Source: Peptostreptococcus canis
GTDB taxonomy: Bacteria > Bacillota > Clostridia > Peptostreptococcales > Peptostreptococcaceae
DNA length: 64,000 bases
NCBI RefSeq assembly: GCF_014229965.1
Contig: NZ_JABGBW010000002.1
Span: 1-64,000, forward strand
Reading direction: 5' to 3'
The translations under genes and the position numbers were made by a program. The notes beneath the pieces were generated by a model. The model had not been told where the DNA came from, ran no database searches, and was given only the letters and a program-made list of their open reading frames with translations. This document shows positions 44,499 through 54,783 of this stretch, piece after piece (positions within the stretch are counted from its first letter, which is position 1; each line of letters begins with the position of its first letter).

Positions 44499-44826
44499 CT
44501 ATATAATTAGCGTTAATATAACTGAATAAAATGGAATCAACATATGAAGTAGAATTATCCATAATCCGTATATACCACCCATCAAAGCTCCAAATGCACA
44601 AAACAAAATTATAGATAGATTGATAATTATAACCACATACTTATAGATCTTTTCTTTAGAAAAATTTATTATGATCGTCTATTACTTTTTTTATCTCACT
44701 TTTTTCTTTTTCATTTAGTTGAGATTCCTGACTTTCATAATAAAAAGTAAGAGTTTGGATAATATTTTCTTTAGGGATATCAACAAAAGAATAAAGTTCA
44801 TCAATATTATTCGCTAAATATTTCAT
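44499..44826 (-). pseudogene. Frameshifted small membrane-protein gene
   Basis: On the minus strand ATG44826 opens a frame (KYLANNIDELYSFVDIPKEN, then LTFYYESQESQLNEKEKSEI) that stops just after DDHNKFF. Removing one T in the T5 run at 44660-44664 joins it to a second frame reading SKEKIYKYVVIIINLSIILF, then GALMGGIYGLWIILLHMLIP, ending at TAG 44501-44499. The repaired product of 108 aa would be a helical cytoplasmic part plus two membrane helices. No clear ribosome site is seen, so the 5' end may also be missing. Family not recognised. A sequencing error in the homopolymer is possible. Confidence 0.6.
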
Positions 44827-44940
44827 TTTTTCTTTAACTGTATTAGCTGATGAATATTATATTGCTATAATCAATTCTAAACAAGTTCAGTTAAATCAAG
44901 TTAAGTTAAATATAGATTTAACTTTCGGTTGCATAATAAA

Positions 44941-44968
44941 TAGCGAGATAGTTTTATCTATCTCGCTA
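44941..44968 (-). terminator. Terminator of the CWB2 surface-protein operon
   Basis: 11 bp perfect stem (TAGCGAGATAG/CTATCTCGCTA), 6 nt loop, AT-rich tail on the minus strand, 18 nt past the stop codon. The rest of 44830-44940 shows only a small GTTAAAT/ATTTAAC hairpin. Confidence 0.85.
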
Positions 44969-44986
44969 ACTTTGAATATATTTGTA

Positions 44987-47900
44987 TTATTGTTTAAGAT
45001 ATTTTTTTAGTGTATTTCTTGTTTTTTCTGTAACAGAATCTTTTCCACCAAGAACAAAAATATTTTCATATTTTTTATTACCTAGAACTGACTCATCTAT
45101 ATTTTTATTGACAAGTACTATAGGTGCTTTATTGATTGCTGCAACGCTTGACCCTGCCAATGCATCAGTTAGCCTATTATTATCACCTGATGAAATTACT
45201 AGAGATTCTCTATTTTTATATAAGTTATTTAATGCTTTATAAGAAGTTTCATACCTATCTACACCATAAATTCTTTCGACTCTTCCTATTTTACGGCATT
45301 TATTTAATATATTATCGGATATTGAAGCATCTCCACCAATAACTATAAATTCTTTTGTATTTTTAAGTAATTCAACAGTATTATTATCCATTTCTTTTGA
45401 AACTAAAACCATAGGTATATTTTTCATAGCTGAATATCCGGATAAAGAAAGTGCATCTGCATAATTACTTCCACTTACTATCAATACTTTTTCAAAGGAA
45501 AAACCTCCTTCTTTTAAAATATTCATTGAAGTAACATATCTATCTTTACCACTAATTCTTTTAACTGATACCTTTTCATTTTTCAGTTGATTCACAACGG
45601 TTTCTGATACTGAATCAATACCACCTACTATAGTTACTCTTTTAGTTTTCAATCTTTTTATTTCATCTAATACTTCTCTATCAATTTTATTTTTTCTAGA
45701 TAATAAGATAGGAGCTTTTTTACTGTGAGCAAAAACCGAAGCACTCAAGGCGTCTATAGGATTTTCACCCGTTGCAATAATTACATCATCAGCATTTTCA
45801 TATACATTTTTACTGATTTCAACAGCTGTACCATATCTGTTATAACCTTTATATGTTGTTAAATCGATACTTGGTTTTTTATTTGAATTTTCTTCAGATT
45901 CTGAATTAGAGCCAGGTTTATTGTCTTTATTGTCATTAGGAATAGGTAAATTAGGGATATTTTCATTTGAATTATTTTCAGATAAAAATACAAAATCCTT
46001 ATTTTCTATATATATTCCTTCTGCAAGCTCTACACAAAATACACATTTCAATAAAGATATATTTCCCTTATCTTTTAGAAGCTTATTTTCATTGACAGAT
46101 ATCTCGTATTTACCATTTTCTTTATACTTGATATCATAATATTCAGCTTCTAGAAGGTGCTCTTCAAATTCAGGAGTGGCTCCTGACACAGTATTTACCT
46201 TAGTATCATATTCTTTATTTAAAATATAGTAAATTTTAAGTTTAGGATTCCCTATCTTTCTTACATTTTTAAGTTTTGACTCAAAAGTTGTTTTCCCATC
46301 CTTAAGTCTGACATGAAGTCTATTTCCATCATGTTTATTTTTTACTGTTTGTTTTCCGTTATTTCTTAAGTCAATTAGTATATTTTTCGTAAGTTTTCTA
46401 AATCCTATATACTTACCATTTTTATTTTTTTGTGTGAATTCTACTAATTCTTTTTTCTCAGTATCAGTTAAATCATTTTTTACTACTAATTTTTTTAATT
46501 CTTCAACTTTATTTTTGAAAGTTTCAATATTCGATTTATTTAAATCCTCATTTATACCTTGAACCTTCAAAAAATCAAGATTCATATTAGAGAGAATTTC
46601 TTTAGCTTTTTTTCTTGCCTTTTCAATAGTTTCATTGTCAATTTTTATATCATCTTCGGGAACAATAGGTTTCTCATTATTTATATTTGTTGCTATATCA
46701 AGTCTATATTTAACATACTGATCAACCGGTATTGCTTTAAGTGCTATATCTTTATATCCATTTAGTTTTATTACAATCTTATCATTAATATTTAATGAAT
46801 ATATGTATAGAGTACCATTATTTACATGATAACCTAGTTTTTCTTCGCTATTACTTGGTTCTAAAGTTTTATTGTTGTTTAATGTCAAAATAGCTTTTTT
46901 GTTTTTAATGGAGTTAATCCATTCTACACTATTTTTATCTCTCATATTGATATCAATTGAATATCTATTTGTATCTTTAGAGATAAGTTCCACTCTTTTA
47001 GGGCCTTCTCCATATTCAGGTAAATCTTCTGGAATATCCTTTCCGGGTATTTTTTCTTCTCCACTTGGATTTATTACTTCGTTTCCAATTTTACGAGAAA
47101 TATCTTTTGGCGAAGACGAATATTTCCAATATTCATCATAATCATGGTCACCACTAACTGCAATAGGATCAGTATCTATCATATTTCCGACAACATTTTT
47201 ATGAATTTTAACATTTTCAGATACGGCTTTTTGTTTACCTATATTTTTATTATATGAATTTCCTGCTCTTAAGTAAGTTTTATTGACGGAAATATTTCCT
47301 AATCCTGTTACAGCATATCCAGCAACATCTGAAGCTCCACTTCCACCCATAGCAACAAGTGTTCCATCACCTAGAACTTTTCCATTATTTTCAAGCTCTA
47401 AAGCATTTCCACCAAGAGATGTAGTAGATTTTGTTCCTCCGCCATAAAGGTATAAAGAAGATTTATTGGCAATAGTAAGACTTCCACCATCAATTTTCAT
47501 AGCATTTTGTCCTCTATAATATTTGCCGGTTTCTATATCTGTTCCTGTTGGAGATTCATCTCCTCTAACAAATACATTACCCTTAACAAAAGCATCACCT
47601 TTTACTAAAACTACAGGTTTTATATTTTGAAGGGCTGCTCCTGCATCAGTGATATTATTTGTATTAGAATAAATAGTTGAATCTTCAAGCACTGCACCAT
47701 CATTTAATATTATTTGACCTTGAATAGACGTTCCTGATACTACATTTTTTCCATCAAAATCTCCATTTTTATTATGGTTTACGCGAAGTGTACCGCCATC
47801 AACAGTTACTTTTCCATAAATTGAAGAATCGTGCAAATTAAGTACTGCACCTTTTTTTACTATAATATTTACACCTGACATTATCTTCATGTGTGCAATT

Positions 47901-49030
47901 GTCAAATCTGTTCCCTCTTCAAGAACTAAATCTTGGAAAGGAATTCTATCTTCCCAAGGAAAAACTTCACCTTCTTTTTTATCTTTTTTAGTAGTTACAG
48001 GAACAATTTGACCCAATACACCATAAACGCCACTTTCTCTAGAGCCGTACCAAAGATTTATATTTTTATTAACAGTGATACTTTCATGATTATTAATTTT
48101 GTTTTTATTAAATTTTATAATGTACCAAGGTTCCTGATACCAAAGAACTCTGTTCCCAGGTCTACTTACTAATTTTAGATTTACATCTTTTAAAACATCT
48201 TCAAGATATACTTTTTCAGGATCAGATATTCCAAACCATGCTTCATTACTCTTAGCATGCCTTCCATATATATCGTATAAATCCAGAGTAATAGGATAGT
48301 TTGAGGCTTGCCCTGGAATTCCATTTAGAGTTACAGCACTTGTCATAGCATTGTATCTAGGTTCCATGCCAGATGCTGGATCTAAATTAATTTTAGTACG
48401 CCCTTTATCCACTTCAATTTCTGACTTACTAAGTTCTGTCCAATCGCTATCTGCAGGTAAAAGGCCCGGTTCTGTTTCAGCTACCATAACCTTTATATTA
48501 CTATTATTATTTGAAGTAGCAGATCCGGTAGCTCCACTTATAGCATCATATTTCTTTTGACCAACTAATGCACCTTCGAAATATCCCTCCAATTTAACGT
48601 GAAGTTGCTTTTTGGGTATATCATTTTCATTAATTTTTTCAAACTTTCCATCTCTATAAATGAAATTATAAGTTTCTCCATTGTTTAACTTTAATGTCAA
48701 AGTATGCTTATTTTTTAATTTTTTTAAATATAATTTATTGTTCTCTACATAGTATGATGGTTTTGGTAAAAAGGCAACATATTTCGTAGTTGCTTTTTCT
48801 AGTTCTATAACTGAATCAGTAATAACCTTTTCAATTTTTTCCGCGGCGCCGGAAGGACTCACAGATAAAACATAATCACCAAATTCATTTATTTCTTCTA
48901 AAACCACATTTTCATTATTACTATTATTTTCTTCTATAATATTCTCCCCTCGCACATGGAAAAAACTCCCATTCACAGCAAGTAGTAGACAAAGAATAAG
49001 TGAAATAATTTTTTTAAATTTATTACTCAT
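44987..49030 (-). CDS. Giant surface protein with C-terminal CWB2 repeats
   Basis: 1347 aa. A signal peptide (KIISLILCLLLAVNGSFF) comes first. Residues ~30-200 hold a domain with LHVKLEGYFEGALVGQ and DAISGATGSA. From ~300 to 620 a Gly/Asn/Val-rich repeat stretch (SGVNIIVKKGAVLNLHDSSI and similar) suggests a right-handed beta-helix. A domain near 690-775 resembles the Shr-like Hb-interacting (DUF1533) pattern (VEWINSIKNKKAILTLNN, then IVIKLNGYKDIALKA). A second SGAT region (VNTVSGATPEFE, ~945) follows, then an acidic spacer. The last ~285 residues are three CWB2 repeats (GTAVEISKNVY; ISGKDRYVTSMNIL; YGVDRYETSYKAL), which bind anionic wall polymers as in clostridial S-layer proteins. It is second in an operon, 11 nt after the other CWB2 gene. 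An adhesin or nutrient-binding role is likely, not proven. Confidence 0.8.
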   Translation of the reverse strand: MSNKFKKIISLILCLLLAVNGSFFHVRGENIIEENNSNNENVVLEEINEFGDYVLSVSPSGAAEKIEKVITDSVIELEKATTKYVAFLPKPSYYVENNKLYLKKLKNKHTLTLKLNNGETYNFIYRDGKFEKINENDIPKKQLHVKLEGYFEGALVGQKKYDAISGATGSATSNNNSNIKVMVAETEPGLLPADSDWTELSKSEIEVDKGRTKINLDPASGMEPRYNAMTSAVTLNGIPGQASNYPITLDLYDIYGRHAKSNEAWFGISDPEKVYLEDVLKDVNLKLVSRPGNRVLWYQEPWYIIKFNKNKINNHESITVNKNINLWYGSRESGVYGVLGQIVPVTTKKDKKEGEVFPWEDRIPFQDLVLEEGTDLTIAHMKIMSGVNIIVKKGAVLNLHDSSIYGKVTVDGGTLRVNHNKNGDFDGKNVVSGTSIQGQIILNDGAVLEDSTIYSNTNNITDAGAALQNIKPVVLVKGDAFVKGNVFVRGDESPTGTDIETGKYYRGQNAMKIDGGSLTIANKSSLYLYGGGTKSTTSLGGNALELENNGKVLGDGTLVAMGGSGASDVAGYAVTGLGNISVNKTYLRAGNSYNKNIGKQKAVSENVKIHKNVVGNMIDTDPIAVSGDHDYDEYWKYSSSPKDISRKIGNEVINPSGEEKIPGKDIPEDLPEYGEGPKRVELISKDTNRYSIDINMRDKNSVEWINSIKNKKAILTLNNNKTLEPSNSEEKLGYHVNNGTLYIYSLNINDKIVIKLNGYKDIALKAIPVDQYVKYRLDIATNINNEKPIVPEDDIKIDNETIEKARKKAKEILSNMNLDFLKVQGINEDLNKSNIETFKNKVEELKKLVVKNDLTDTEKKELVEFTQKNKNGKYIGFRKLTKNILIDLRNNGKQTVKNKHDGNRLHVRLKDGKTTFESKLKNVRKIGNPKLKIYYILNKEYDTKVNTVSGATPEFEEHLLEAEYYDIKYKENGKYEISVNENKLLKDKGNISLLKCVFCVELAEGIYIENKDFVFLSENNSNENIPNLPIPNDNKDNKPGSNSESEENSNKKPSIDLTTYKGYNRYGTAVEISKNVYENADDVIIATGENPIDALSASVFAHSKKAPILLSRKNKIDREVLDEIKRLKTKRVTIVGGIDSVSETVVNQLKNEKVSVKRISGKDRYVTSMNILKEGGFSFEKVLIVSGSNYADALSLSGYSAMKNIPMVLVSKEMDNNTVELLKNTKEFIVIGGDASISDNILNKCRKIGRVERIYGVDRYETSYKALNNLYKNRESLVISSGDNNRLTDALAGSSVAAINKAPIVLVNKNIDESVLGNKKYENIFVLGGKDSVTEKTRNTLKKYLKQ

Positions 49031-49041
49031 AATCTACCTCA

Positions 49042-52000
49042 TTAAATTTTAGATATAAGTTCAGCAGGAACTTCATTTTTAGATATTTGATCTATATACA
49101 ACTCAAAACCCGATTTTTGAGTTTTGAAAAATACATCTTCATATCCTTCTACTTTTACCACTACATAATCACTATCTTCAAGAGCATATAAAAATAGATA
49201 TTCGTCTCTTACGCTATATCCTTTTTCATACGGACTACTGGATTCTTTTAAAAGTTCCGTTCTATTTAAAACTTTTAATTCACCTTTATTTTTTTTGATT
49301 GTTTCAAGCCATTTCATACTATCCGAATTATCCTTATCAAGGATTACTTGACTACCAATTTTAAAGAAAGATGATGGTTTTACAATAATCTTTTTTAACT
49401 CAGGAGATGGTTTATCATATACTGCCGTGATTTTTATTTTTTCATCCTTAATCTGACTTTCAGCTAAAATAGTATTTTTTAATTCAGCTTCATTCATGAC
49501 ATTACCATCATTTATTTTCCAGCCTGATGGTTTATTACCATTTAATGAAAAATCCATATTCCAAATGCTTTTAGCTTGTCCCGGTATTTCGGTACTTTCC
49601 AGTAGATCACCGATTTTTGTGCCTAACAAAGAATCTAAAACAAAAATGTTTTCTGTTTTTTTATCTATAAATTTTTCGTTTTTTGTTTCTAATATAACTA
49701 CAACTTTCTGATCATTATTAAAAATAGTTATTTGATTTTCAATCTCTTGTTCTAACAAATTTACTTTTTCTCTTGTATAGTCAAGTCTATCTATATCGAT
49801 ATTATCAAATTTTTTAAGATACTTTTTTAGATTATCTCTTGCAGTTTTTCTATATGCATTATTATCACAAAGTTTATTTGCCATATCTATTTGTTTTAAC
49901 AGCTCATCAGAATTTCCTAATAACTTAAGTTCACTCTTAATACTATCAATTTCTTTTATAATATTTTTTAGTTTTTCAAGTTTAATATTATCTTCTTTAA
50001 TTAATTTCTTTGCTTTAAGAATTGCTTTTTCATATTCATTAAAAGAAGATCTTGTATAATTTGATACTTTTGGTTTTATATTTTTTTCATATTCTTCTAT
50101 TTTTTTGTTAATTTCATTTTTAAGATTATTAATATCTTCATTATCTTCTGAGCTCTGGCTATCAGCCGGAATTTCACTTTCATTGATTATGTGAAGAGAA
50201 TAATTAAATTGTGATGAAAAAGCATCTTTTACCACTTTTGCATATATTTTTTCATAACCTTTAACTTCAATTGATATAAATTGATTTTCTTTTACTCCGT
50301 AAATGAATAGATAGTTTTTCTCTCCTTTTTCACCTACTTTATAACCATCAACTTCTTCTTTCGTTGATTTTAATTCTCTTTTGTTTGTTTGGTTTTTATA
50401 CATGAAAACTGATATTTTACAGTTTCCTTTCTTGATTTCCTCCAGCCAAGTTTTACTATCTGCATCTTCTTCAATTTCTATTTTTTTATAACTATAAGTA
50501 CCGGGAGCTTTTATTTTTACATTCTTTAATTTTTCAGGTAACTCCGGTTCTTCTGGAGCAACTGGTGTATTTTTGAAAACATCAGTATAATTTACAATTT
50601 TTGAAGAATTATCTGTAAAAATTATCTTTAATTCATTCTTATTTTCTATTTTTTCAACTCTTTCAACATTTCCGACCTTATTTTTCAACTGTTCTAGCTC
50701 TTCATTGCTAGGAGAATTAATATCTTTTACAGAAATTTTTTCGAAATTGCCTATATCAAAATTATCAGCTAAAGTTTTTTGCGGAATAATTTTTTTATCT
50801 AGAGCTTTAATAGTATCATCTAATTTTTTTATAATATCTTTTGTTTGAGTCTCGTTTAAATTTTCAAAGTCATTTTTCTTTATTTCTTCAATCACTTTTT
50901 CTAATTTTTTTATTGACTCTTCTGTGTACACATCATTCTTTTTCGCTTCATTACTAGCAGCCTCTATAGCTTTTTTAAGTTTCTGAATATCGCCTTTTTG
51001 AACAAGCAATTTTTCAATTTCTTTAAGATCTTCAAGTGCACTTTTAATTTTCTTTATATCATTTTCTTTTTTAAGTTTTTTTTCAGCATTTATTATCTTA
51101 TCATTAAAAATACTATATGAATTTTTTGTGTACATATTTTTTTCGATTTTTTTGAGGTCTTCAATTCTTTTTCCTAACTCATCTTTTGCTTTTTTTAATT
51201 CATTATTTTCTAATGAAGAGTTATCCTTTGGTTTTGAACTTGAATTTTCAGTTTTATTTGTTCTTGCATCTATAATCTCTTTCTCAATATTCTTGGAAAT
51301 AGAAGTTTCTCCTCCCACTAAAATGACTTTTTTAGCTTTCTTTAGAATATTCTTAGAACTATCATCAATTTTATTACTTTTTGTAAGTATTATTGGTGCA
51401 TTATATTTTTTGCCTAAAGGCGCAGATGATAATGCATCAGCAAAATTTTCTCCGCTTACTATGATAATATTTTCATAATTTTTAAATTCATCCGCTATTT
51501 TTCTTGATGTTTCATATCTGTCTTTTCCAGATATTCTCTTCCCATAAGTTTTATTTACTGAACTAATTCCACCAAATGTATATATAGCTTCCTTGTCTTC
51601 AGGAATATTTATATTCTTATTGTTATCAATCAATATTAATGGCATTTTATTTTTACCCAAATACGAACTTGCCACTAAAGCATCCGGATATGTTTCACCA
51701 GTTGCAACACCTACTTTTTTATTAGTTACAAGTCGTGCTATTTTTCTTGATGTTTCATATCTATCTTTCCCTGATATTCTCGTTACTTCAAAATCTTTTT
51801 TTAATTTATTTTCAAAATTCTTTGAAATAGAACTTGTACCACCTATAATAGTGATTTTTTTGATTTTCGCTTCTTTTAAAGACTTTATTTCACTATCATT
51901 TTCCTTTATTAATAATAGTGGCTTTTCTTGAATATGGCTAATAGGTCCTATTGATAAAGCATCTGGGAAATTTTTTCCGGTAGCAATATAAATTTCATCT

Positions 52001-52176
52001 TTAGAACCTAAATGCTTTAGAATATTCATTGATGTTTCATATCTGTCTGAACCAGATATTCTCAGATTTCCATCGGCATTACTTACCGTTGAAAATAAAA
52101 AACCGGATATACAAATACTTGTACCTATTGTAAGTATTTGCATATTACTTAAAAACTTTTTCTTTTTTTTGTGCAT
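49042..52176 (-). CDS. Giant surface protein with N-terminal CWB2 repeats
   Basis: 1044 aa from ATG52176 (GGAGG in front), avoiding an in-frame upstream start. Signal peptide MQILTIGTSICISGFLFS. Residues ~38-320 form three CWB2 repeats (ISGSDRYETSMNIL, ISGKDRYETSRKIARL, ISGKDRYETSRKIADE), so the wall anchor is at the N-terminus, opposite to its partner. Lys/Glu-rich helical segments follow (~325-480 and ~690-840), FIVAR-like bundles. Two Shr-like Hb-interacting-type domains occur at ~565-655 (SKTWLEEIKKGNCKISVF, then ISIEVKGYEKIYAKV) and ~950-1030 (MKWLETIKKNKGELKVLN, then VVVKVEGYEDVFFK). They suggest protein or haem-protein binding, by analogy to Shr only. The two genes probably act together on the cell surface. 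Confidence 0.8.
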   Translation of the reverse strand: MHKKKKKFLSNMQILTIGTSICISGFLFSTVSNADGNLRISGSDRYETSMNILKHLGSKDEIYIATGKNFPDALSIGPISHIQEKPLLLIKENDSEIKSLKEAKIKKITIIGGTSSISKNFENKLKKDFEVTRISGKDRYETSRKIARLVTNKKVGVATGETYPDALVASSYLGKNKMPLILIDNNKNINIPEDKEAIYTFGGISSVNKTYGKRISGKDRYETSRKIADEFKNYENIIIVSGENFADALSSAPLGKKYNAPIILTKSNKIDDSSKNILKKAKKVILVGGETSISKNIEKEIIDARTNKTENSSSKPKDNSSLENNELKKAKDELGKRIEDLKKIEKNMYTKNSYSIFNDKIINAEKKLKKENDIKKIKSALEDLKEIEKLLVQKGDIQKLKKAIEAASNEAKKNDVYTEESIKKLEKVIEEIKKNDFENLNETQTKDIIKKLDDTIKALDKKIIPQKTLADNFDIGNFEKISVKDINSPSNEELEQLKNKVGNVERVEKIENKNELKIIFTDNSSKIVNYTDVFKNTPVAPEEPELPEKLKNVKIKAPGTYSYKKIEIEEDADSKTWLEEIKKGNCKISVFMYKNQTNKRELKSTKEEVDGYKVGEKGEKNYLFIYGVKENQFISIEVKGYEKIYAKVVKDAFSSQFNYSLHIINESEIPADSQSSEDNEDINNLKNEINKKIEEYEKNIKPKVSNYTRSSFNEYEKAILKAKKLIKEDNIKLEKLKNIIKEIDSIKSELKLLGNSDELLKQIDMANKLCDNNAYRKTARDNLKKYLKKFDNIDIDRLDYTREKVNLLEQEIENQITIFNNDQKVVVILETKNEKFIDKKTENIFVLDSLLGTKIGDLLESTEIPGQAKSIWNMDFSLNGNKPSGWKINDGNVMNEAELKNTILAESQIKDEKIKITAVYDKPSPELKKIIVKPSSFFKIGSQVILDKDNSDSMKWLETIKKNKGELKVLNRTELLKESSSPYEKGYSVRDEYLFLYALEDSDYVVVKVEGYEDVFFKTQKSGFELYIDQISKNEVPAELISKI

Positions 52177-52241
52177 AATAACCTCCACTAAATAAATTCC
52201 ATACCTATAAAATTGAATAATCAATAATATAGATATATAAA

Positions 52242-52270
52242 AATATAACTATTATGTGTATTTTACACAA
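52242..52270 (-). promoter_or_regulatory. Promoter and palindrome of the CWB2 operon
   Basis: On the minus strand TTGTGT (52270-52265), 17 bp spacer, TATATT (52247-52242). The palindrome TGTGTA-TTT-TACACA (52255-52269) covers the -35, so a repressor could act here. The rest of the 52177-52539 gap is AT-rich and carries the degV promoter region (TATAAT at 52475-52480). Confidence 0.6.
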
Positions 52271-52539
52271 TATAGTTAAAAATACTCTTTGCCAATATAC
52301 ATTTTACCAAAACTGAAACTCACTGTCAATAAAATATATTAATCGATTTAAAATACTTATTATATAAGAGTTTAATTAATTTCAAAACAAATATATTTTT
52401 TAAAAATTGTACTAAGATAATATTTTTGGTATATTTTTAGTAAAGATTTTAATTAATGTCTTACTATTTTATGATATAATATATTTACAGAATTAGTAAA
52501 AAAATAGTATAAGTAATTTTAGTTTATTTGGAGGTAATT

Positions 52540-53388
52540 ATGACAATAAAAATAATAATTGACTCTTCTTCTGAGTTTTCTCAAAAAGAAGCTAAAGAGT
52601 TAGGAATATACTGTCTTCCACTTACAATCGCATTTGGAGAAGAAATCTTTCATGATAATATAGACATTACAAATGAAGAATTTTATAACAAACTGTCACA
52701 GTGTGAAGAACTTCCAAAAACAAGTCAGGTAACACCTTACCAATATGGAGAAGTATATAGAGAAATAATTGCTCAAGGAGATATTCCTTTTGTAATTTCT
52801 TTATCATCGAAGGTTTCTGGAACTTATAATAGTGCAGTAATAGCATCTAAAGAATTTGATGAAAAAATATATATTCTCGATACGCTTAGTGGTTCAATAG
52901 GTGCTAAAATTTTCATTCAATATGCACTTGAATTATTGAAAAAATATGATAATCCTGAAGTTTTATATGAAAAATTATTAGAAAAAAGAGATAAAATTAG
53001 AATTTATTATTTACTTGATACATTAGAATATATATATAAGGGAGGGAGAATTTCAAAATTCTCTGCAATTGCGGGTGCATTATTATCTGTAAAACCGATA
53101 GTAACCCTTGTTAATGGCGAAGTTGAGCTAGTTGGAAAAGCCAGAGGATTTAAAAAAGCCAGTTCTATTTTAACAGATACTATTACAAAACTTAAAATAG
53201 ATAAAGACCTTCCTTATATGTTAACTTACTCGGGAAACGATTCTAGTGTTTTAGATGATTATAAGGAAAAAAATCCTATAATATTTGATGATATTAACAT
53301 TAAGCAAATACCGGTCGTTAATATGGGAAGTACTATAGGAACTCATATGGGACCTGGAACAATTGGTATCTCATTCTTTGTTGAGTAA
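52540..53388 (+). CDS. DegV family fatty-acid-binding protein
   Basis: 282 aa from ATG52540 (GGAGG 5-9 nt upstream, an in-frame TTG at 52528 precedes it). IIIDSSSEFSQKEAKE at the N-terminus, SQVTPYQYGEVY, SLSSKVSGTYNSA and the C-terminal NMGSTIGTHMGPGTIGISFF match DegV/FakB. FakB proteins present fatty acids to the kinase FakA for phospholipid synthesis. No fakA lies here. Single-gene unit. Confidence 0.9.
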   Translation: MTIKIIIDSSSEFSQKEAKELGIYCLPLTIAFGEEIFHDNIDITNEEFYNKLSQCEELPKTSQVTPYQYGEVYREIIAQGDIPFVISLSSKVSGTYNSAVIASKEFDEKIYILDTLSGSIGAKIFIQYALELLKKYDNPEVLYEKLLEKRDKIRIYYLLDTLEYIYKGGRISKFSAIAGALLSVKPIVTLVNGEVELVGKARGFKKASSILTDTITKLKIDKDLPYMLTYSGNDSSVLDDYKEKNPIIFDDINIKQIPVVNMGSTIGTHMGPGTIGISFFVE

Positions 53389-53540
53389 TTGCGTTTTTTA
53401 GAAATTACCTAAGCTTATTAGATATTAAATCAATTGTACATATATTATTAACTATAAATATATATAAGAAAGGTAGAATTATCAAAATTTTCCACACATT
53501 AATTTAATCAAATTAATAAAAAAATATATTAATAAAATAA

Positions 53541-53582
53541 AAATGGTTATATTGACATTTATACCTGTTGATATAACCATTT
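53541..53582 (+). terminator. Terminator after degV
   Basis: 12 bp perfect stem (53541-53552 with 53571-53582), 18 nt loop, short T run. The gap from 53389 shows nothing else. Confidence 0.7.
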
Positions 53583-53668
53583 TTATATCTATATATTAAA
53601 TCATAATTTAATTAGGAATACCATATCATATACAAAACGTCAAACTTATACCAATAAAACTGTAAAAT

Positions 53669-54718
53669 CTATAAATTAGAAATTATTTTTTCAAGCTTCT
53701 TTATAGCTTCTTCTTTAGTCGCCCAATTAGTACAAAACCTAGTTGCATCTTTCTCTTCATCAATACTGCATTCTATATTGAAACTTATGTCATTATTTCT
53801 TATTAATTCCTGTTGAGATTTTGTTAAAATAGGAAACTGCTGATTTGTGTAAGAATTTGATATAAAATTAATTCCCTTTCTCTCAAATGCTTTTTTTATT
53901 CTAATTGCAAACTTATATGCATCCCTACTCTTATCTACATACAGGTCATTTGAAAATAAAACTCCAAATTGAATTCCTAGCAATCTTCCTTTGGCAATAA
54001 CTGCCCCATTATGTTTTGCTATACAGTGAAAATCACGATTGAATTTTTCATTACAAAAGCATATGGCTTCACCAAACATAGCTCCACATTTTGTTCCTCC
54101 TATATAGAAAATATCTGTGTATTTGGCTAAATCTTCCAACTGTACGTCATTTTCATCACAAGCAAGTGCATACGACAACCTTGCACCATCCAAATATAAT
54201 GGAAGATTAAACTTATTACAAACTGATTTTATTGCTATCAGTTCATTTTTAGTATATAGTGCTCCCCTTTCTGTCGGTTGGGAAATATATACTGCTCCAG
54301 GTTGAGCTTTATGCCAATCTCCTATATTAAAAAAATCAGTTAGATATAAATCTAATGATTCAGAGGATAACTTTGCTTCTTCATCAAGTTTTTTTCCACT
54401 AGAAATAGCTATAACTTTATGCCCTCGTCCTTCAATAGCTCCTGCTTCATGAACATTAATATGACCTAGTAAAGGAGAAATCACCCCTTGATGTGGTCTT
54501 AATATCGCATCTAAAACAGTCATATTTGCCTGTGTGCCACCAACAAGAAAATGCACATCTATATTTTCAGAGTGACAGGCTTTTTTTATCTTGTTAGCTG
54601 CATCTTCACAATATTTATCCAAACGATAACCTGGAGTTTGTTCCATATTGGTCTTTATAAATTCATCTAAAATTTCCTGAAAACATCCTTCAGAATAGTC
54701 ATTTTCAAATCTTAACAT
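53669..54718 (-). CDS. ltaE: Low-specificity L-threonine aldolase
   Basis: 349 aa. PLP lyase with HFLVGGTQANMTVLDAIL, HINVHEAGAIEGRGHK, YLDGARLSYAL and the cofactor Lys in YIGGTKCGAMFGEA. It splits threonine or allo-threonine to glycine and acetaldehyde, a source of glycine. The start ATG at 54718 follows GGAGG. It is transcribed away from the recombinase gene and shares the upstream region with it. Confidence 0.9.
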   Translation of the reverse strand: MLRFENDYSEGCFQEILDEFIKTNMEQTPGYRLDKYCEDAANKIKKACHSENIDVHFLVGGTQANMTVLDAILRPHQGVISPLLGHINVHEAGAIEGRGHKVIAISSGKKLDEEAKLSSESLDLYLTDFFNIGDWHKAQPGAVYISQPTERGALYTKNELIAIKSVCNKFNLPLYLDGARLSYALACDENDVQLEDLAKYTDIFYIGGTKCGAMFGEAICFCNEKFNRDFHCIAKHNGAVIAKGRLLGIQFGVLFSNDLYVDKSRDAYKFAIRIKKAFERKGINFISNSYTNQQFPILTKSQQELIRNNDISFNIECSIDEEKDATRFCTNWATKEEAIKKLEKIISNL

Positions 54719-54783
54719 ATTTCCACCTCCAAAAAAATTGATATTTATAGATTATCACAATTTTTCAAATTTTTGTAGTCTTT

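Noticed and set aside
44982-48560. Several plus-strand open frames of 60-90 codons across the CWB2 gene
   Set aside because: They oppose a well-supported 1347 aa gene with signal peptide and repeats. None has family features or a convincing start.
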